This document shows, piece after piece, positions 1-7,863 of a stretch of DNA of 64,000 nucleotides (position 1 is the first letter of the stretch; the number at the start of each line of letters is the position of its first letter). Made by a program: the position numbers and the translations under genes. The stretch comes from Deltaproteobacteria bacterium (GTDB lineage Bacteria; Desulfobacterota; DSM-4660; Desulfatiglandales; Desulfatiglandaceae), in assembly GCA_019307815.1 (NCBI GenBank), contig JAFDIV010000001.1, positions 62,001-126,000 of the forward strand, in the 5' to 3' direction. The notes beneath the pieces were generated by a model. It made no database searches and was not told the DNA's origin. It saw only the letters and a program-made list of their open reading frames with translations.

Positions 1-599
1 ATAACTGGATGGACTGCAAGGCCTCCTATGAAATCAATCCTACGGGGCCAAACCAGCCGGTGCCTAAAGGTGAAGTCATTGACCCAAAACTGGGCCAGTG
101 GAAAGGTGTTAATGAATTCGTTTATAAGGCCTCCCGTCAGGCCATAGACCATTACAATTTCTACAGCGTGGTCCACGATCCCATGACGACCTGCGGTTGC
201 TGTGAATGTATCTGTGTTGTACTACCTGGGTGCAATGGCGTTATGACTGTTCACAGAGACTATTACGGGCAAACGCCTTGTGGAATGAAATTTAGTACTC
301 TTGCTGGGATGATTGGTGGAGGACAGTCCACTCCTGGGTTTGTGGGCCACTCCAAATTTAATATAACCCAGCGGAAGTTCATTATAGGCGACGGTGGTCT
401 GCTTCGGATGGTATGGATGCCCAAGGCCTTGAAGGAGGAGATCCGGGAGAGGTTGATTAAGCGGGGTGAGGAGTTGGGCGTTCCAGATCTGATTGCCAGG
501 ATCGCAGACGAGACGGTAGGGATCACTGAGGAAGAGATCTTGCCGTTCCTTAAGGAAAAGGATCATCCTGCACTTAAAATGGAACCTATTGTTGGGTAA
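1..599 (+). CDS. acsB: CO dehydrogenase/acetyl-CoA synthase, acetyl-CoA synthase subunit (3' end only)
   Basis: This is the C-terminal part of acetyl-CoA synthase; the frame is open to the window edge (first full codon at base 3), so the gene begins upstream. The enzyme joins a methyl group from the corrinoid protein, CO and CoA into acetyl-CoA at a Ni-Ni-[4Fe-4S] A-cluster in the cytoplasm. The visible stretch holds the TTCGC motif of the A-cluster nickel site, followed by the conserved segment TPCGMKFSTLAG and the glycine-rich GGGQSTPGF. These segments are typical of the bacterial AcsB/CdhC family. The gene is followed after 81 bases by acsC and then acsE, which confirms the Wood-Ljungdahl context. 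The catalytic CODH subunit is not in the window and should lie upstream. Confidence 0.95.
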   Translation, partial: NWMDCKASYEINPTGPNQPVPKGEVIDPKLGQWKGVNEFVYKASRQAIDHYNFYSVVHDPMTTCGCCECICVVLPGCNGVMTVHRDYYGQTPCGMKFSTLAGMIGGGQSTPGFVGHSKFNITQRKFIIGDGGLLRMVWMPKALKEEIRERLIKRGEELGVPDLIARIADETVGITEEEILPFLKEKDHPALKMEPIVG

Positions 600-680
600 C
601 TGGAAAATGCCTGATCTGGCTCTCCGGTTTCCTTTTTGAACAATATTTTATTTGGTAACGACAGACATGAGGAGTGCGAT

Positions 681-2027
681 ATGGGACTAACAGGAATTCA
701 GATTTTTAAGATGCTGCCCAAGACAAACTGTGGTGAGTGTGGGGTTCCCACCTGCCTTGCCTTTGCCATGAACCTTGCTTCAGGCAAGGCAGAGCTGGAT
801 GCTTGCCCCTATGTTTCTGATGAGGCAAGAGAAAAGCTCGCTGAAGCCTCTGCCCCTCCAATACGACCCGTTGCTATCGGGGCAGGACCGAGAGCCTTTA
901 AGGTGGGTGGAGAGCTGGTTCTGTTCAGACACGAAAAGACCTTTTACAACCCCACCGCACTAGGTGTACTTGTTCCATCGGACATTTCCACTGAAGACCT
1001 AGAGACAAAACTCAAGATTTGGAATGCATACCAATTCGAGCGTGTTGGGCTTAATCTGACACCTGAACTGGTGGCACTGAAAGATGTCAATGGTGATAAG
1101 GCCGCGTTTGCTGGAGCCGCAAAGAAGATTGCCGAAGAAAGTGAGTTTGGGCTCGTACTGATGAGTGGAAATGTGGACCTGCTCAAAGAAGCTGCAGAGG
1201 CTACAGCCTTTAAGAGGCCTTTGCTTTATGCAGCCACTGGCGAGAATGTGGAGGATATGGGAAATCTGGCTAAGTCTACAGGACTTCCACTGGCTGTGAA
1301 GGGAAAGGATATGGATGACCTGATTGCACTTAGTGATAAACTCACGGGCATGGGGTTGAAGGACTTGGTGCTTGACTCAGGCTCTAGGGAACTCAAGAAG
1401 GTGTTTGAGGATCAGGTGGCCATTAGAAGGGCTCCTTTGAAGGAGGGTAATCGGTCGCTGGGTTTCCCAACCATAACCTTTCCTTGTGAGATGGCAAGTA
1501 ATCTGGATGTGGAGACCATGATAACCTCCATGCTCATAGCCAAGTATGGTGCAATAGCAATTATGTCTGATTTCAAGGGTGAGAGCCTGTTCCCATTGCT
1601 AGTGGAACGGTTGAATATCTTTACAGACCCACAAAGGCCCATGACAGTTACAGAGGGCATATACGAGATTGGGACACCTGACGAGAATTCTCCAGTCTTG
1701 GTCACAACTAATTTCTCTCTTACCTACTTTATTGTGAGCGGTGAGATTGAGGGCAGTAGGGTGCCTAGCTGGCTACTGATTATGGATACTGAAGGCCTAT
1801 CAGTAATGACTGCCTGGGCGGCTGGTAAGTTCGTTGGTGATGCTGTGGGGATGTTCGTTAAGAAATGTGGCATTGCTGACAAGATTGCTCATAGGAAGGT
1901 GATAATACCGGGTTATGCTGCTGCAATTGTGGGCGACATGGAAGAGGAGTTACCAGACTGGGAAGTGATTGTGGGTCCCAGAGACGCCTCTTTGATTCCC
2001 AAGTTTCTAAGGGAGATGGTAGGCTAA
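681..2027 (+). CDS. acsC: Corrinoid iron-sulfur protein, large (gamma) subunit
   Basis: AcsC carries the [4Fe-4S] cluster and, with AcsD, the cobamide that moves the methyl group from methyl-tetrahydrofolate to acetyl-CoA synthase. With the start at 681 the protein is 448 aa, the usual size. Cluster ligands are Cys17, Cys20, Cys25 and Cys42 (CGECGVPTC, then a later CPY). The C-terminal half is the TIM-barrel/corrinoid-binding part, with typical segments such as FPTITFPCEM and VIIPGYAAAIVGDMEEE. The frame extends upstream to 636, but the ATG at 681 is preceded by GAGGAG at 669-674 and matches the family N-terminus MGLTGIQIFK, so I prefer it. The partner acsD is not found between this gene and acsE and must lie elsewhere. 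Confidence 0.95.
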   Translation: MGLTGIQIFKMLPKTNCGECGVPTCLAFAMNLASGKAELDACPYVSDEAREKLAEASAPPIRPVAIGAGPRAFKVGGELVLFRHEKTFYNPTALGVLVPSDISTEDLETKLKIWNAYQFERVGLNLTPELVALKDVNGDKAAFAGAAKKIAEESEFGLVLMSGNVDLLKEAAEATAFKRPLLYAATGENVEDMGNLAKSTGLPLAVKGKDMDDLIALSDKLTGMGLKDLVLDSGSRELKKVFEDQVAIRRAPLKEGNRSLGFPTITFPCEMASNLDVETMITSMLIAKYGAIAIMSDFKGESLFPLLVERLNIFTDPQRPMTVTEGIYEIGTPDENSPVLVTTNFSLTYFIVSGEIEGSRVPSWLLIMDTEGLSVMTAWAAGKFVGDAVGMFVKKCGIADKIAHRKVIIPGYAAAIVGDMEEELPDWEVIVGPRDASLIPKFLREMVG

Positions 2028-2075
2028 TGCCAACCTGAAACTGGAACTTAAAAACTTAGCAAAGGGAGTGGACTG

Positions 2076-2960
2076 ATGCTACTGATTGGAGAGAACCTCA
2101 ATGTTATAAATAGAAAGATAGGGAAGGCATTTAAGGAGAAGGATCCTGGTCCAATAGTGGAGGAGGCCAAGCGGCAAAAAGAAAAAGGCATGGACTGGAT
2201 AGACATAAACCTTGGGCCTGCAAGGAAGGGCGGCCCCGAACTTATGGAATGGGTGGTTAAGACCATTCAGGATGAGATAGGCGACAGTCCCCCGCTTTGC
2301 CTGGACACATCCAACATAGAGGCCATGGAGGCGGGCCTGGCTGTACACAAGGGAAGGGCAATCATAAACTCGATCATGTGTAGGCCTGAGCGTTACGAAA
2401 AGATGATCCCCTTAGCGGTGAAATACAATGCCCAGTTTATAGCCCTCATGTGGGGACCTGAAGGCCTTCCCAGAGATGAAAACGAACGTGCAGCCCTCGC
2501 TGTTGAACTGATCTATGCGGCGAATGAGGCGGGGGTTGCAAATGAGGACATATTCGTGGATGGAGTGGTGACTCCGGTAAATATCCAGCAACCCCAGCTG
2601 ATGAGCCTCTTGGCATTTCAGGAGATGCTTCAGGATATTGCCCCGGGAGTGAAATCCACCTGCGGATTATCAAATTGTTCTAACGGATCGCCTGATCATC
2701 TCAGACCAATACTTAATCAGACCTACATGGTGATGCTGGAGCGAAAGGGGATGTATTCCTGCATAGCTGATGCCTATGATGAGAAGCTTCATGCCATCGC
2801 AAGGGGTGAGAGGCCGGACATTGTGGAGGTCATCCACAAGGTGATGGATGGGGAAGAGGTTGATATGGATTCCCTTTCTAAGGAACTGCAGGACTATGTG
2901 AAGACAGCCAGGGTTTTGCTGGGTCATACCCTTTATTCTGACTCGTGGCTGGAGGTATAA
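2076..2960 (+). CDS. acsE: Methyltetrahydrofolate:corrinoid iron-sulfur protein methyltransferase
   Basis: A 294-residue member of the pterin-binding (DHPS-like) TIM-barrel methyltransferases. It transfers the methyl group of 5-methyl-tetrahydrofolate to the cobalt of the corrinoid iron-sulfur protein, linking the methyl branch of the Wood-Ljungdahl pathway to AcsC. Family marks are the N-terminal GENLNVINRKIG, the substrate-pocket segment DWIDINLGPA, CLDTSN, IINSIM and STCGLSNCSNG. It follows acsC by 48 bases, has a purine-rich site (AAAGGGAGTGG) before the ATG, and is followed by a terminator, so it is the last gene of the acs operon here. It is slightly longer than characterised clostridial AcsE proteins. 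Confidence 0.92.
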   Translation: MLLIGENLNVINRKIGKAFKEKDPGPIVEEAKRQKEKGMDWIDINLGPARKGGPELMEWVVKTIQDEIGDSPPLCLDTSNIEAMEAGLAVHKGRAIINSIMCRPERYEKMIPLAVKYNAQFIALMWGPEGLPRDENERAALAVELIYAANEAGVANEDIFVDGVVTPVNIQQPQLMSLLAFQEMLQDIAPGVKSTCGLSNCSNGSPDHLRPILNQTYMVMLERKGMYSCIADAYDEKLHAIARGERPDIVEVIHKVMDGEEVDMDSLSKELQDYVKTARVLLGHTLYSDSWLEV

Positions 2961-2999
2961 GCTGCGGGATTGGCAAGATCAATATTTTGAGCTAAAAGG

Positions 3000-3036
3000 G
3001 CCTCCCTTTCACGTTTTATGGTGGGGGAGGCTTTTT
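3000..3036 (+). terminator. Rho-independent terminator after acsE
   Basis: A 7-bp stem (GCCTCCC at 3000-3006 pairing with GGGAGGC at 3025-3031) is followed by a run of five T. It lies 39 bases after the acsE stop codon and ends the acs operon. An identical stem is used again at 4445-4470. Confidence 0.8.
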
Positions 3037-3056
3037 CCTTTATTTGGGTCAAAGGG

Positions 3057-3084
3057 TTGCAATGTCTTTTATAACCCTTATAGT
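3057..3084 (+). promoter_or_regulatory. Putative sigma-70 promoter for the NifX/IscU-like cassette
   Basis: TTGCAA (3057-3062), a 16-base spacer and TATAGT (3079-3084). It lies between the acs terminator and the NifX-like gene, where a new transcription unit should start. This is a motif match only. Confidence 0.45.
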
Positions 3085-3115
3085 CAATTTTTATACAAAA
3101 GATGACTGCTGTGAT

Positions 3116-3140
3116 CACTCCAAAAGCGGCTTTTGGAGTG
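3116..3140 (+). other. Perfect inverted repeat in the leader of the NifX/IscU-like cassette
   Basis: Two 12-base arms (3116-3127 and 3129-3140) are exact reverse complements with one base between them. It lies about 35 bases after the putative -10 box and 38 bases before the ATG at 3178. No T-tract follows, so it is more likely an operator or a leader RNA hairpin than a terminator. Confidence 0.5.
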
Positions 3141-3177
3141 AAAGGATACCTCGGAGAGATAATGGAGGATAACAAAC

Positions 3178-3561
3178 ATGAAAAATGGGAGAATCGCTAT
3201 TCCATCAATGGCCCCGGGTGGCTTGGATGCAAAAAGATCGGGTCATTTTGGCCATTGTGACTATTTTACTCTTGTGGATGTGGAGGATGGACAGATCAAA
3301 GATGTGACAACTATTCCCAACCAAGACCATGTGCAAGGGGGGTGCATGGTTCCGGTGAATTTGCTGGCACAACATGGAGTAGATGCCTTGGTTGTGGCCG
3401 GCATGGGTATGAGGCCCTTGATGGGCTTTCAATAGGTGGGAATCAAGGTCTATTATGACGCGGAAAGACCGGAGATCCGGCCTGTTATTGAGGACCTTAT
3501 CGCTGGGCGTCTCCCGTTGATGGGCGAGGACCAGGTATGTGGGGGCGGTATGCGACATTAG
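3178..3561 (+). pseudogene. NifX/NifB-type dinitrogenase iron-molybdenum cofactor family protein, interrupted by in-frame TAG
   Basis: The first 85 codons encode the start of a small NifX-like metal-cofactor-binding domain (PF02579 family), with GHFGHCDYF near the start and VVAGMGMRPLMGFQ before a TAG at 3433-3435. The same frame continues after this TAG for 41 more codons (VGIKVYYDAERPEIRPV, then VCGGGMRH) to a second TAG at 3559-3561. Those residues are what homologues have after the GF(N/Q) segment. A single C-to-T change (CAG to TAG) would explain the break. Read through, the protein would be 127 aa, normal for the family. Other genes here stop with TAG, so routine amber recoding is unlikely; a nonsense mutation or a sequence error is more probable. 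No enzyme function can be assigned; relatives handle Fe-S or FeMo-type clusters. Confidence 0.75.
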
Positions 3562-3606
3562 AAGTCCGGGGATGCTAGTGAGCAATGAAAGGGGGCGTTA
3601 GCTGAT

Positions 3607-4044
3607 ATGGTAGATGAGATTTATGAAATGCTTTCCAAATCCGGTTATTCGGACAAGGCCATTGAATATTTCAAGTCCCGCGAGAGTATTGGCGAAATTA
3701 AAGGGGCTGATCAGGTGACTGACCTAACCGGGCCCTGTGGGGATACCATGAAGATCTACTTGAAGGTGGACCGGGATAAGATTCAAGATGCAAAGATTCA
3801 GGTGCTTGGGTGCCCTGGCGCCGTTGCCTCAGGGTGCGCGATTGCAGCCCTGGCTAAAGGGAAGAGCCTGAAGGAGGCCAAAGAGATTGATTTGGATGCA
3901 CTTTATAAAGAGCTTGAAAAGTTGCCGGATAAGAAGATCCACTGCGCCCGGCTTGCCGTGAAGACCCTGCAAAAGGCCTTGGAGCAATACGAGGAAAAGG
4001 CCGGAGAACCAAAAAGGAAACAGATGACAGGAGGGTCCCAATGA
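3607..4044 (+). CDS. IscU/NifU-like iron-sulfur cluster scaffold protein
   Basis: A 145-aa protein with the NifU N-terminal (IscU-like) fold signature. The three scaffold cysteines are visible as Cys44 (GPCGD, with Asp46 next to it), Cys69 (VLGCPGAVASGCA) and Cys113 (KKIHCARLAVKTL). It should assemble [2Fe-2S] or [4Fe-4S] clusters and pass them to partner proteins. It lies between two NifX-like genes and its stop overlaps the next start by four bases (ATGA), which implies co-translation. The residues before and after the core differ from housekeeping IscU, and no IscS-type desulfurase is adjacent, so a role dedicated to the neighbouring NifX-like proteins is an inference. Confidence 0.8.
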   Translation: MVDEIYEMLSKSGYSDKAIEYFKSRESIGEIKGADQVTDLTGPCGDTMKIYLKVDRDKIQDAKIQVLGCPGAVASGCAIAALAKGKSLKEAKEIDLDALYKELEKLPDKKIHCARLAVKTLQKALEQYEEKAGEPKRKQMTGGSQ

Positions 4045-4400
4045 AAATAGCAGTCACTTCTACAGGCCAGGATATTACCTCAGAAGTGGACCCGAGGTTT
4101 GGAAGGGCCCCATATATCCTGGTTGTGGACTCGGATAGTATGGATATCGAGGTGATAGACAACAGGGAAAATGCAAACTCATTAAAAGGCGCAGGCATAC
4201 AGGCTGCAAGCGCTGTCAGTAAGAAAGGGGCACAGGTGCTGCTCACAGGCCACTGCGGCCCAAATGCCTTTAAGGCCCTTAAGGCTGCGGGAATTGCTGT
4301 GGTGAACGGGGCACAAGGGACTGTGAGTAGCGGTGTCAAGGCCTATCTTGAAGGCAACCTCAAAGAGGCAGAGGAGCCGGGCGCGGAAGGACACTGGTAG
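4041..4400 (+). CDS. NifX-like dinitrogenase iron-molybdenum cofactor biosynthesis family protein
   Basis: A 119-aa single-domain protein of the NifX/NifB C-terminal family (PF02579). Typical segments are MKIAVTSTGQD, DPRFGRAPY, VLLTGHCGPNAFKALKAAGI and the glycine-rich turn before the C-terminal helix. Such proteins bind or carry metal-sulfur clusters; in organisms without nitrogenase nearby they are often found beside Mrp/NBP35 and NifU-like genes, and their client is unknown. The ATG overlaps the preceding IscU-like stop codon. A strong terminator follows at 4445-4476. It is intact, unlike its paralogue at 3178. Confidence 0.8.
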   Translation: MKIAVTSTGQDITSEVDPRFGRAPYILVVDSDSMDIEVIDNRENANSLKGAGIQAASAVSKKGAQVLLTGHCGPNAFKALKAAGIAVVNGAQGTVSSGVKAYLEGNLKEAEEPGAEGHW

Positions 4401-4444
4401 GGTTCCTATTAAGGCCATTGTATCTATTTACCCAGGTAAAAAAA

Positions 4445-4476
4445 GCCTCCCTTTTGTTGTATTGGGAGGCTTTTTT
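4445..4476 (+). terminator. Rho-independent terminator after the NifX/IscU-like cassette
   Basis: Stem GCCTCCC (4445-4451) with GGGAGGC (4464-4470), 12-base loop, followed by six T. The stem is identical to that of the acs terminator at 3000-3031. Confidence 0.9.
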
Positions 4477-4564
4477 GTTCCCTAGCAGATAATGCTTGGT
4501 TTGGCGATGCCTTTATACCACATAGGGCGTCAATTTGTTCGCATAGAGCGCTGTGAGAAAAGGG

Positions 4565-4594
4565 TTGACCCGGTCCGAGGAGGTTAGGTATAAG
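4565..4594 (+). promoter_or_regulatory. Putative sigma-70 promoter of the TAXI receptor gene
   Basis: TTGACC (4565-4570), 18-base spacer, TATAAG (4589-4594). It would give a leader of roughly 165 bases before the ATG at 4768. The rest of the 367-base gap 4401-4767 holds only the preceding terminator; I see no gene in it. Confidence 0.45.
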
Positions 4595-4767
4595 CAGCTG
4601 AGCTTCATATGGTAAGTGCTAGGGGTATTTGACCCGTATTTTTCGATCGTCAACAGAGACAATATCTAAGAGGGTGGTGAAAGAGAAGCAATAGACATGA
4701 GGTTTTTGGGAGAGGTGATGACACCCTAATGGTAAAAAAACTTAAATGAGAGAGAAAGGAGGAACTT

Positions 4768-5751
4768 ATGAGGAGACTGTTTGTCATTACTATGGTCTTG
4801 TTGTTTGGATTGGCTTTTGTGGGGCTTGGAGGCCAAGGGATCGTCCAGGCCCGGACCACCTTTATTACCATAGGGACCGGCGGCATTACAGGGGTTTACT
4901 ATCCCACAGGTGGTGCCATTGCTAAGATGGTCAACAAAAAGCGGTCCATTTACCATATCCGTGCAACAGTGGAGTCCACTGGGGGGTCGGTGTTTAATAT
5001 CAACGCGGTATTGTCTGGAGACCTGGACTTTGGCATTTGCCAGTCAGACCGCCAGTATCAGGCCTGGCATGGACTTGCTGAATGGAAAAACAAAGGCCCC
5101 CAAAAGGACCTGAGGGCGCTATTCAGTATCCATCCCGAATCGGTCACCCTTGTGGCTGCAGATGATGCGGGTATCAAAACCATTCAGGATCTTCGCGGCA
5201 AGCGGGTCAATATAGGGAATCCCGGATCTGGCCAGCGTCAAAACTCCATCGACGCCCTGAGCAATGCAGGCCTTGATTACAGAAAGGACATTATTGCAGA
5301 GGGCGTCAAGGCACCAGAGGCACCCGGACTCCTTCAAGACGGCAGGATCGACGCCTTTTTCTATACAGTGGGTCATCCCAGTGGTGCTATTAAGGAGGCT
5401 ACCGCTGGCAAGAGGAAAGTCCACTTTGTGCCCATCACTGGCCTTGACAGACTCTTGGCCAAATATCCTTATTACGCCAGGGCCTACATTCCCATAAAGT
5501 TTTATCCTTCTGCCACCAATAAGAAAGATGTGCCCACATTCGGTGTGAAAGCCACATTTGTAACCTCTGCCAAGACGCCTGACAAGGTGGTTTATGCCAT
5601 TGTCAAGGAGGTGTTTGACAATTTTGAAGCCTTTAAAAAACTGCACCCGGCATACTCAGTACTTACAAAGAAGAGTATGCTGGAGGGTCTTACTGCACCC
5701 CTCCATCCCGGGGCCCTGAAGTATTTTAGGGAGGTGGGTCTGCTCAAATAA
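4768..5751 (+). CDS. TAXI-family TRAP transporter solute-binding protein
   Basis: A 327-aa periplasmic receptor of the TRAP-associated extracytoplasmic immunogenic (TAXI) family. It has an N-terminal signal peptide (a hydrophobic stretch from about residue 4 to 25, ending near VQA), then the family opening TFITIGTGGITGVYYPTGG, the segment VESTGGSVFNINAVLSG and LDFGICQSD. Such receptors bind small organic anions or amino acids and deliver them to a fused DctQM-type permease. The start is set by AGGAGG about 6 bases before the ATG. No permease gene lies next to it, so the partner must be elsewhere. The substrate cannot be predicted. A GC-rich hairpin follows the gene. Confidence 0.9.
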   Translation: MRRLFVITMVLLFGLAFVGLGGQGIVQARTTFITIGTGGITGVYYPTGGAIAKMVNKKRSIYHIRATVESTGGSVFNINAVLSGDLDFGICQSDRQYQAWHGLAEWKNKGPQKDLRALFSIHPESVTLVAADDAGIKTIQDLRGKRVNIGNPGSGQRQNSIDALSNAGLDYRKDIIAEGVKAPEAPGLLQDGRIDAFFYTVGHPSGAIKEATAGKRKVHFVPITGLDRLLAKYPYYARAYIPIKFYPSATNKKDVPTFGVKATFVTSAKTPDKVVYAIVKEVFDNFEAFKKLHPAYSVLTKKSMLEGLTAPLHPGALKYFREVGLLK

Positions 5752-5780
5752 CAGTGTTGCAATGAGATAATGATCTTGGC

Positions 5781-5810
5781 GGGGCGGGCGAAGGGCCCGC
5801 CCCGGCTCTT
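5781..5810 (+). terminator. GC-rich hairpin, probable terminator after the TAXI gene
   Basis: A perfect 9-bp GC stem (5781-5789 with 5795-5803, 5-base loop) lies 30 bases after the stop codon. The T-tract is weak (CTTT), so termination may be partial. The rest of the gap to 6025 shows no supported gene. Confidence 0.55.
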
Positions 5811-6025
5811 TGATGGGAATCAGACACAAGGCATGTGAAGGGCCCTGTATGCCCGGCATCCCAGGCTATCAACATGTTGCCGCTTCGATTATCTTCATGA
5901 AATTTCACTTCCCTATGTACATTCCACTATTTCATTTGGCTAGGAAGCGCGTTGAAAGAGTTTCACCACATAACGAATTGGCGGGCCTGGATTGAGGTCT
6001 GTTGGATGCTGTATGGAGGTGAAAA

Positions 6026-6811
6026 ATGGGGTTTCAGTGCATCATCTATGAGAAGGAGGGCAATATCGCCATCATAAGACTAAATCGGCCTCATGTCCTC
6101 AATGCCATGAACAAGCAGCTCTGGCTGGACCTTCAGGAGGCCCTTGAGGGTGCCCGAGTTGATCCAGCCATTAAAGTAGTGATTATCACAGGGGAGGGCA
6201 GGGCCTTTTCCACAGGAGCTGACCTTAAAGAGTCCAAGACAAGAACCCTTGAGGCATACCGTGACTATTTGAGTGAGCTTCAAGAAGCCTCCAGAAAGAT
6301 CATTCGGTTTGAAAAACCGACTATTGCGGCCATTAACGGCTATGCGTTGGGTTCAGGGTATGAGCTGGCATTGGCCTGTGATATCCGAATAGCTGCCGAG
6401 GAAGCCCAGATTGGCTCGCCCGAGGCAAAGGTTACATCTTCGGTCACAGGCGGGGCCATGCGCCTGGTTCAGGATCTGATTGGACCTGCCAAGGCCAGGG
6501 AGCTACTCTTTACAGCCGAATATATAGATGGAAAGGAGGCAGAGCGCATTGGGCTGGTGAATAAGGCGGTGCCCTTGGAGCAATTGATGGAAGAGGCAAA
6601 AAAGATGGCCAGCAAGATAGCAAAGAACTCCGCCTTTTCGCTCAAAATGATCAAAAAGGGCCTGCTTATGGCTAGGGGCGAAGTGAGCCTTGAGGCCTTA
6701 ATGGACTACGAGGTAGAGGCCTGTCTTGCCTGTGTGTCCACTAAAGAGAGGCAAGAGTCCCTCAAGGAATTTGAAAATAGGAAGAGGAACTCGAAAGACG
6801 AGAAAAAATGA
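6026..6811 (+). CDS. Enoyl-CoA hydratase/isomerase family protein
   Basis: A 261-aa crotonase-fold protein. The oxyanion-hole segment GRAFSTGADLKES and the second segment ALGSGYELALACD are present. Glu113 and Glu133 (in IGSPEAK) sit 20 residues apart, as the two catalytic glutamates of classical enoyl-CoA hydratase do, so water addition to a 2-enoyl-CoA is chemically plausible. The natural substrate (fatty acid, amino-acid or aromatic degradation) is not evident because no other beta-oxidation gene is adjacent. It stands alone between a hairpin and a convergent gene of unknown function. GGAGGTGAAA precedes the ATG. Confidence 0.85.
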   Translation: MGFQCIIYEKEGNIAIIRLNRPHVLNAMNKQLWLDLQEALEGARVDPAIKVVIITGEGRAFSTGADLKESKTRTLEAYRDYLSELQEASRKIIRFEKPTIAAINGYALGSGYELALACDIRIAAEEAQIGSPEAKVTSSVTGGAMRLVQDLIGPAKARELLFTAEYIDGKEAERIGLVNKAVPLEQLMEEAKKMASKIAKNSAFSLKMIKKGLLMARGEVSLEALMDYEVEACLACVSTKERQESLKEFENRKRNSKDEKK

Positions 6812-6826
6812 AAGAGGCGGAGGTTA

Positions 6827-7723
6827 TTACCTTTTTTCCATATAGTAGGTTTCAAGACTTGTGAGTTTGTTTAGATATTCGGCCTGAAACTCAAGATCAT
6901 GATAATGTGTGATTTCATTTTTGAGTGAGATAATAAGGGGATAGATGTCAATACCATAGCTGTTTTGACCCCGCAGATCGGCTTCATGCACCACCAAAAT
7001 GCAATAGTAAGTGGCAAGGATGCGGGTGACATCCGACCGACGCCAGAGATATGCCCTCCCACCAATGGTATTTAGAAAGAAACCGGCATACTTGTAAAGG
7101 ACATCAAAAGAGGGGCGAAGGCCAAGGCGGTTTTTGCATCGCCCTCCAGCCATTACCCACCTGTAAAGTATATCCAAATTGATCTCCAAGGTATCCTGTT
7201 CATTATGAAGGACTTCGCGGATCAGCCGAATATCCTTGCGCCCCAGTACGCGGTATAAGTGATAAATATTCTTGGTCATGATTCTGGGGTCAATGCCCTC
7301 ACCTGCAGGAACCGGAGGATGGGCAGACAGGCGTCGGATTATTCCCTTAACATAGCTGTAAAGGCTCTGTCCCAGCTCCAGGTGTTGCACATAAGGCTTG
7401 TGGTCAAGATATGTGAGAAAATCCATTACATCCTTGTCCAGCTGGGCGCAGTAGTCAATCTTAACTTTTGCTTTGGGCTGTGGACGTGGTTGGTGTGGTG
7501 AGGCCGCAGGGCCTTGTTTGGAGACTGCTGGGGGAGGTTGTACCTTGGCTGAAGAGCCTTTTGTGGGCAATGCGCTTTCCTGTTGAGGCGTGGGTGGAGC
7601 CTTATGGGGCGGGGATACGGACTCCCTGCCCAATTCCTTCATCAGCACATAGCCCAGAAGGGCTGCCACGATCAAAAGAAGCAGCACCCACCAATAGACA
7701 CCCTTTTTCTTGTCTTTTTTCAT
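6827..7723 (-). CDS. Membrane-anchored protein of unknown function with proline-rich linker
   Basis: I do not recognise this 298-aa protein. It has a lysine-rich cytoplasmic start (MKKDKKKG), one transmembrane helix at about residues 10-29, then a low-complexity Pro/Ala/Lys/Gln-rich linker to about residue 88. The C-terminal part (about 90-298) is predicted mostly helical, contains two cysteines (in DYCAQLD and GGRCKNRLG), and would lie in the periplasm. GGGGAGGGGT precedes the ATG. It stands alone, convergent with the enoyl-CoA hydratase gene 15 bases away and 140 bases after fumB on the same strand. The build resembles cell-envelope linker proteins, but no function should be inferred. Confidence 0.7.
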   Translation of the reverse strand: MKKDKKKGVYWWVLLLLIVAALLGYVLMKELGRESVSPPHKAPPTPQQESALPTKGSSAKVQPPPAVSKQGPAASPHQPRPQPKAKVKIDYCAQLDKDVMDFLTYLDHKPYVQHLELGQSLYSYVKGIIRRLSAHPPVPAGEGIDPRIMTKNIYHLYRVLGRKDIRLIREVLHNEQDTLEINLDILYRWVMAGGRCKNRLGLRPSFDVLYKYAGFFLNTIGGRAYLWRRSDVTRILATYYCILVVHEADLRGQNSYGIDIYPLIISLKNEITHYHDLEFQAEYLNKLTSLETYYMEKR

Positions 7724-7863
7724 ACCCCTCCCCTTCTTTTAACCTTTTGCCTCTTTCGGTATGCCGTTGCCCGAATCTTGATCATTAAGAAATGGCAGCC
7801 TAAAACGGATTAACTCATACAAATAACTCTGTGCAGATCATGGAGTCAATTTATTTTGGATGT

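Noticed and set aside
636-680. An earlier start for acsC at 636
   Set aside because: The added residues do not match the family, and the ATG at 681 has a good ribosome site and the conserved N-terminus.
3433-3435. TAG as a pyrrolysine codon
   Set aside because: Many genes in the window stop with TAG, no pyl gene is present, and glutamine (CAG) is the residue expected in the family. Nonsense mutation or error is simpler.
3205-3585. A 126-codon minus-strand frame over the interrupted NifX-like gene
   Set aside because: The plus strand carries the recognisable NifX-like sequence on both sides of the TAG; the antisense frame has no family features.
5810-5995. A 61-codon frame in the gap between the TAXI and enoyl-CoA hydratase genes
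   Set aside because: No ribosome site, no hydrophobic or charged pattern, and it starts just after the hairpin; no reason to call it a gene.
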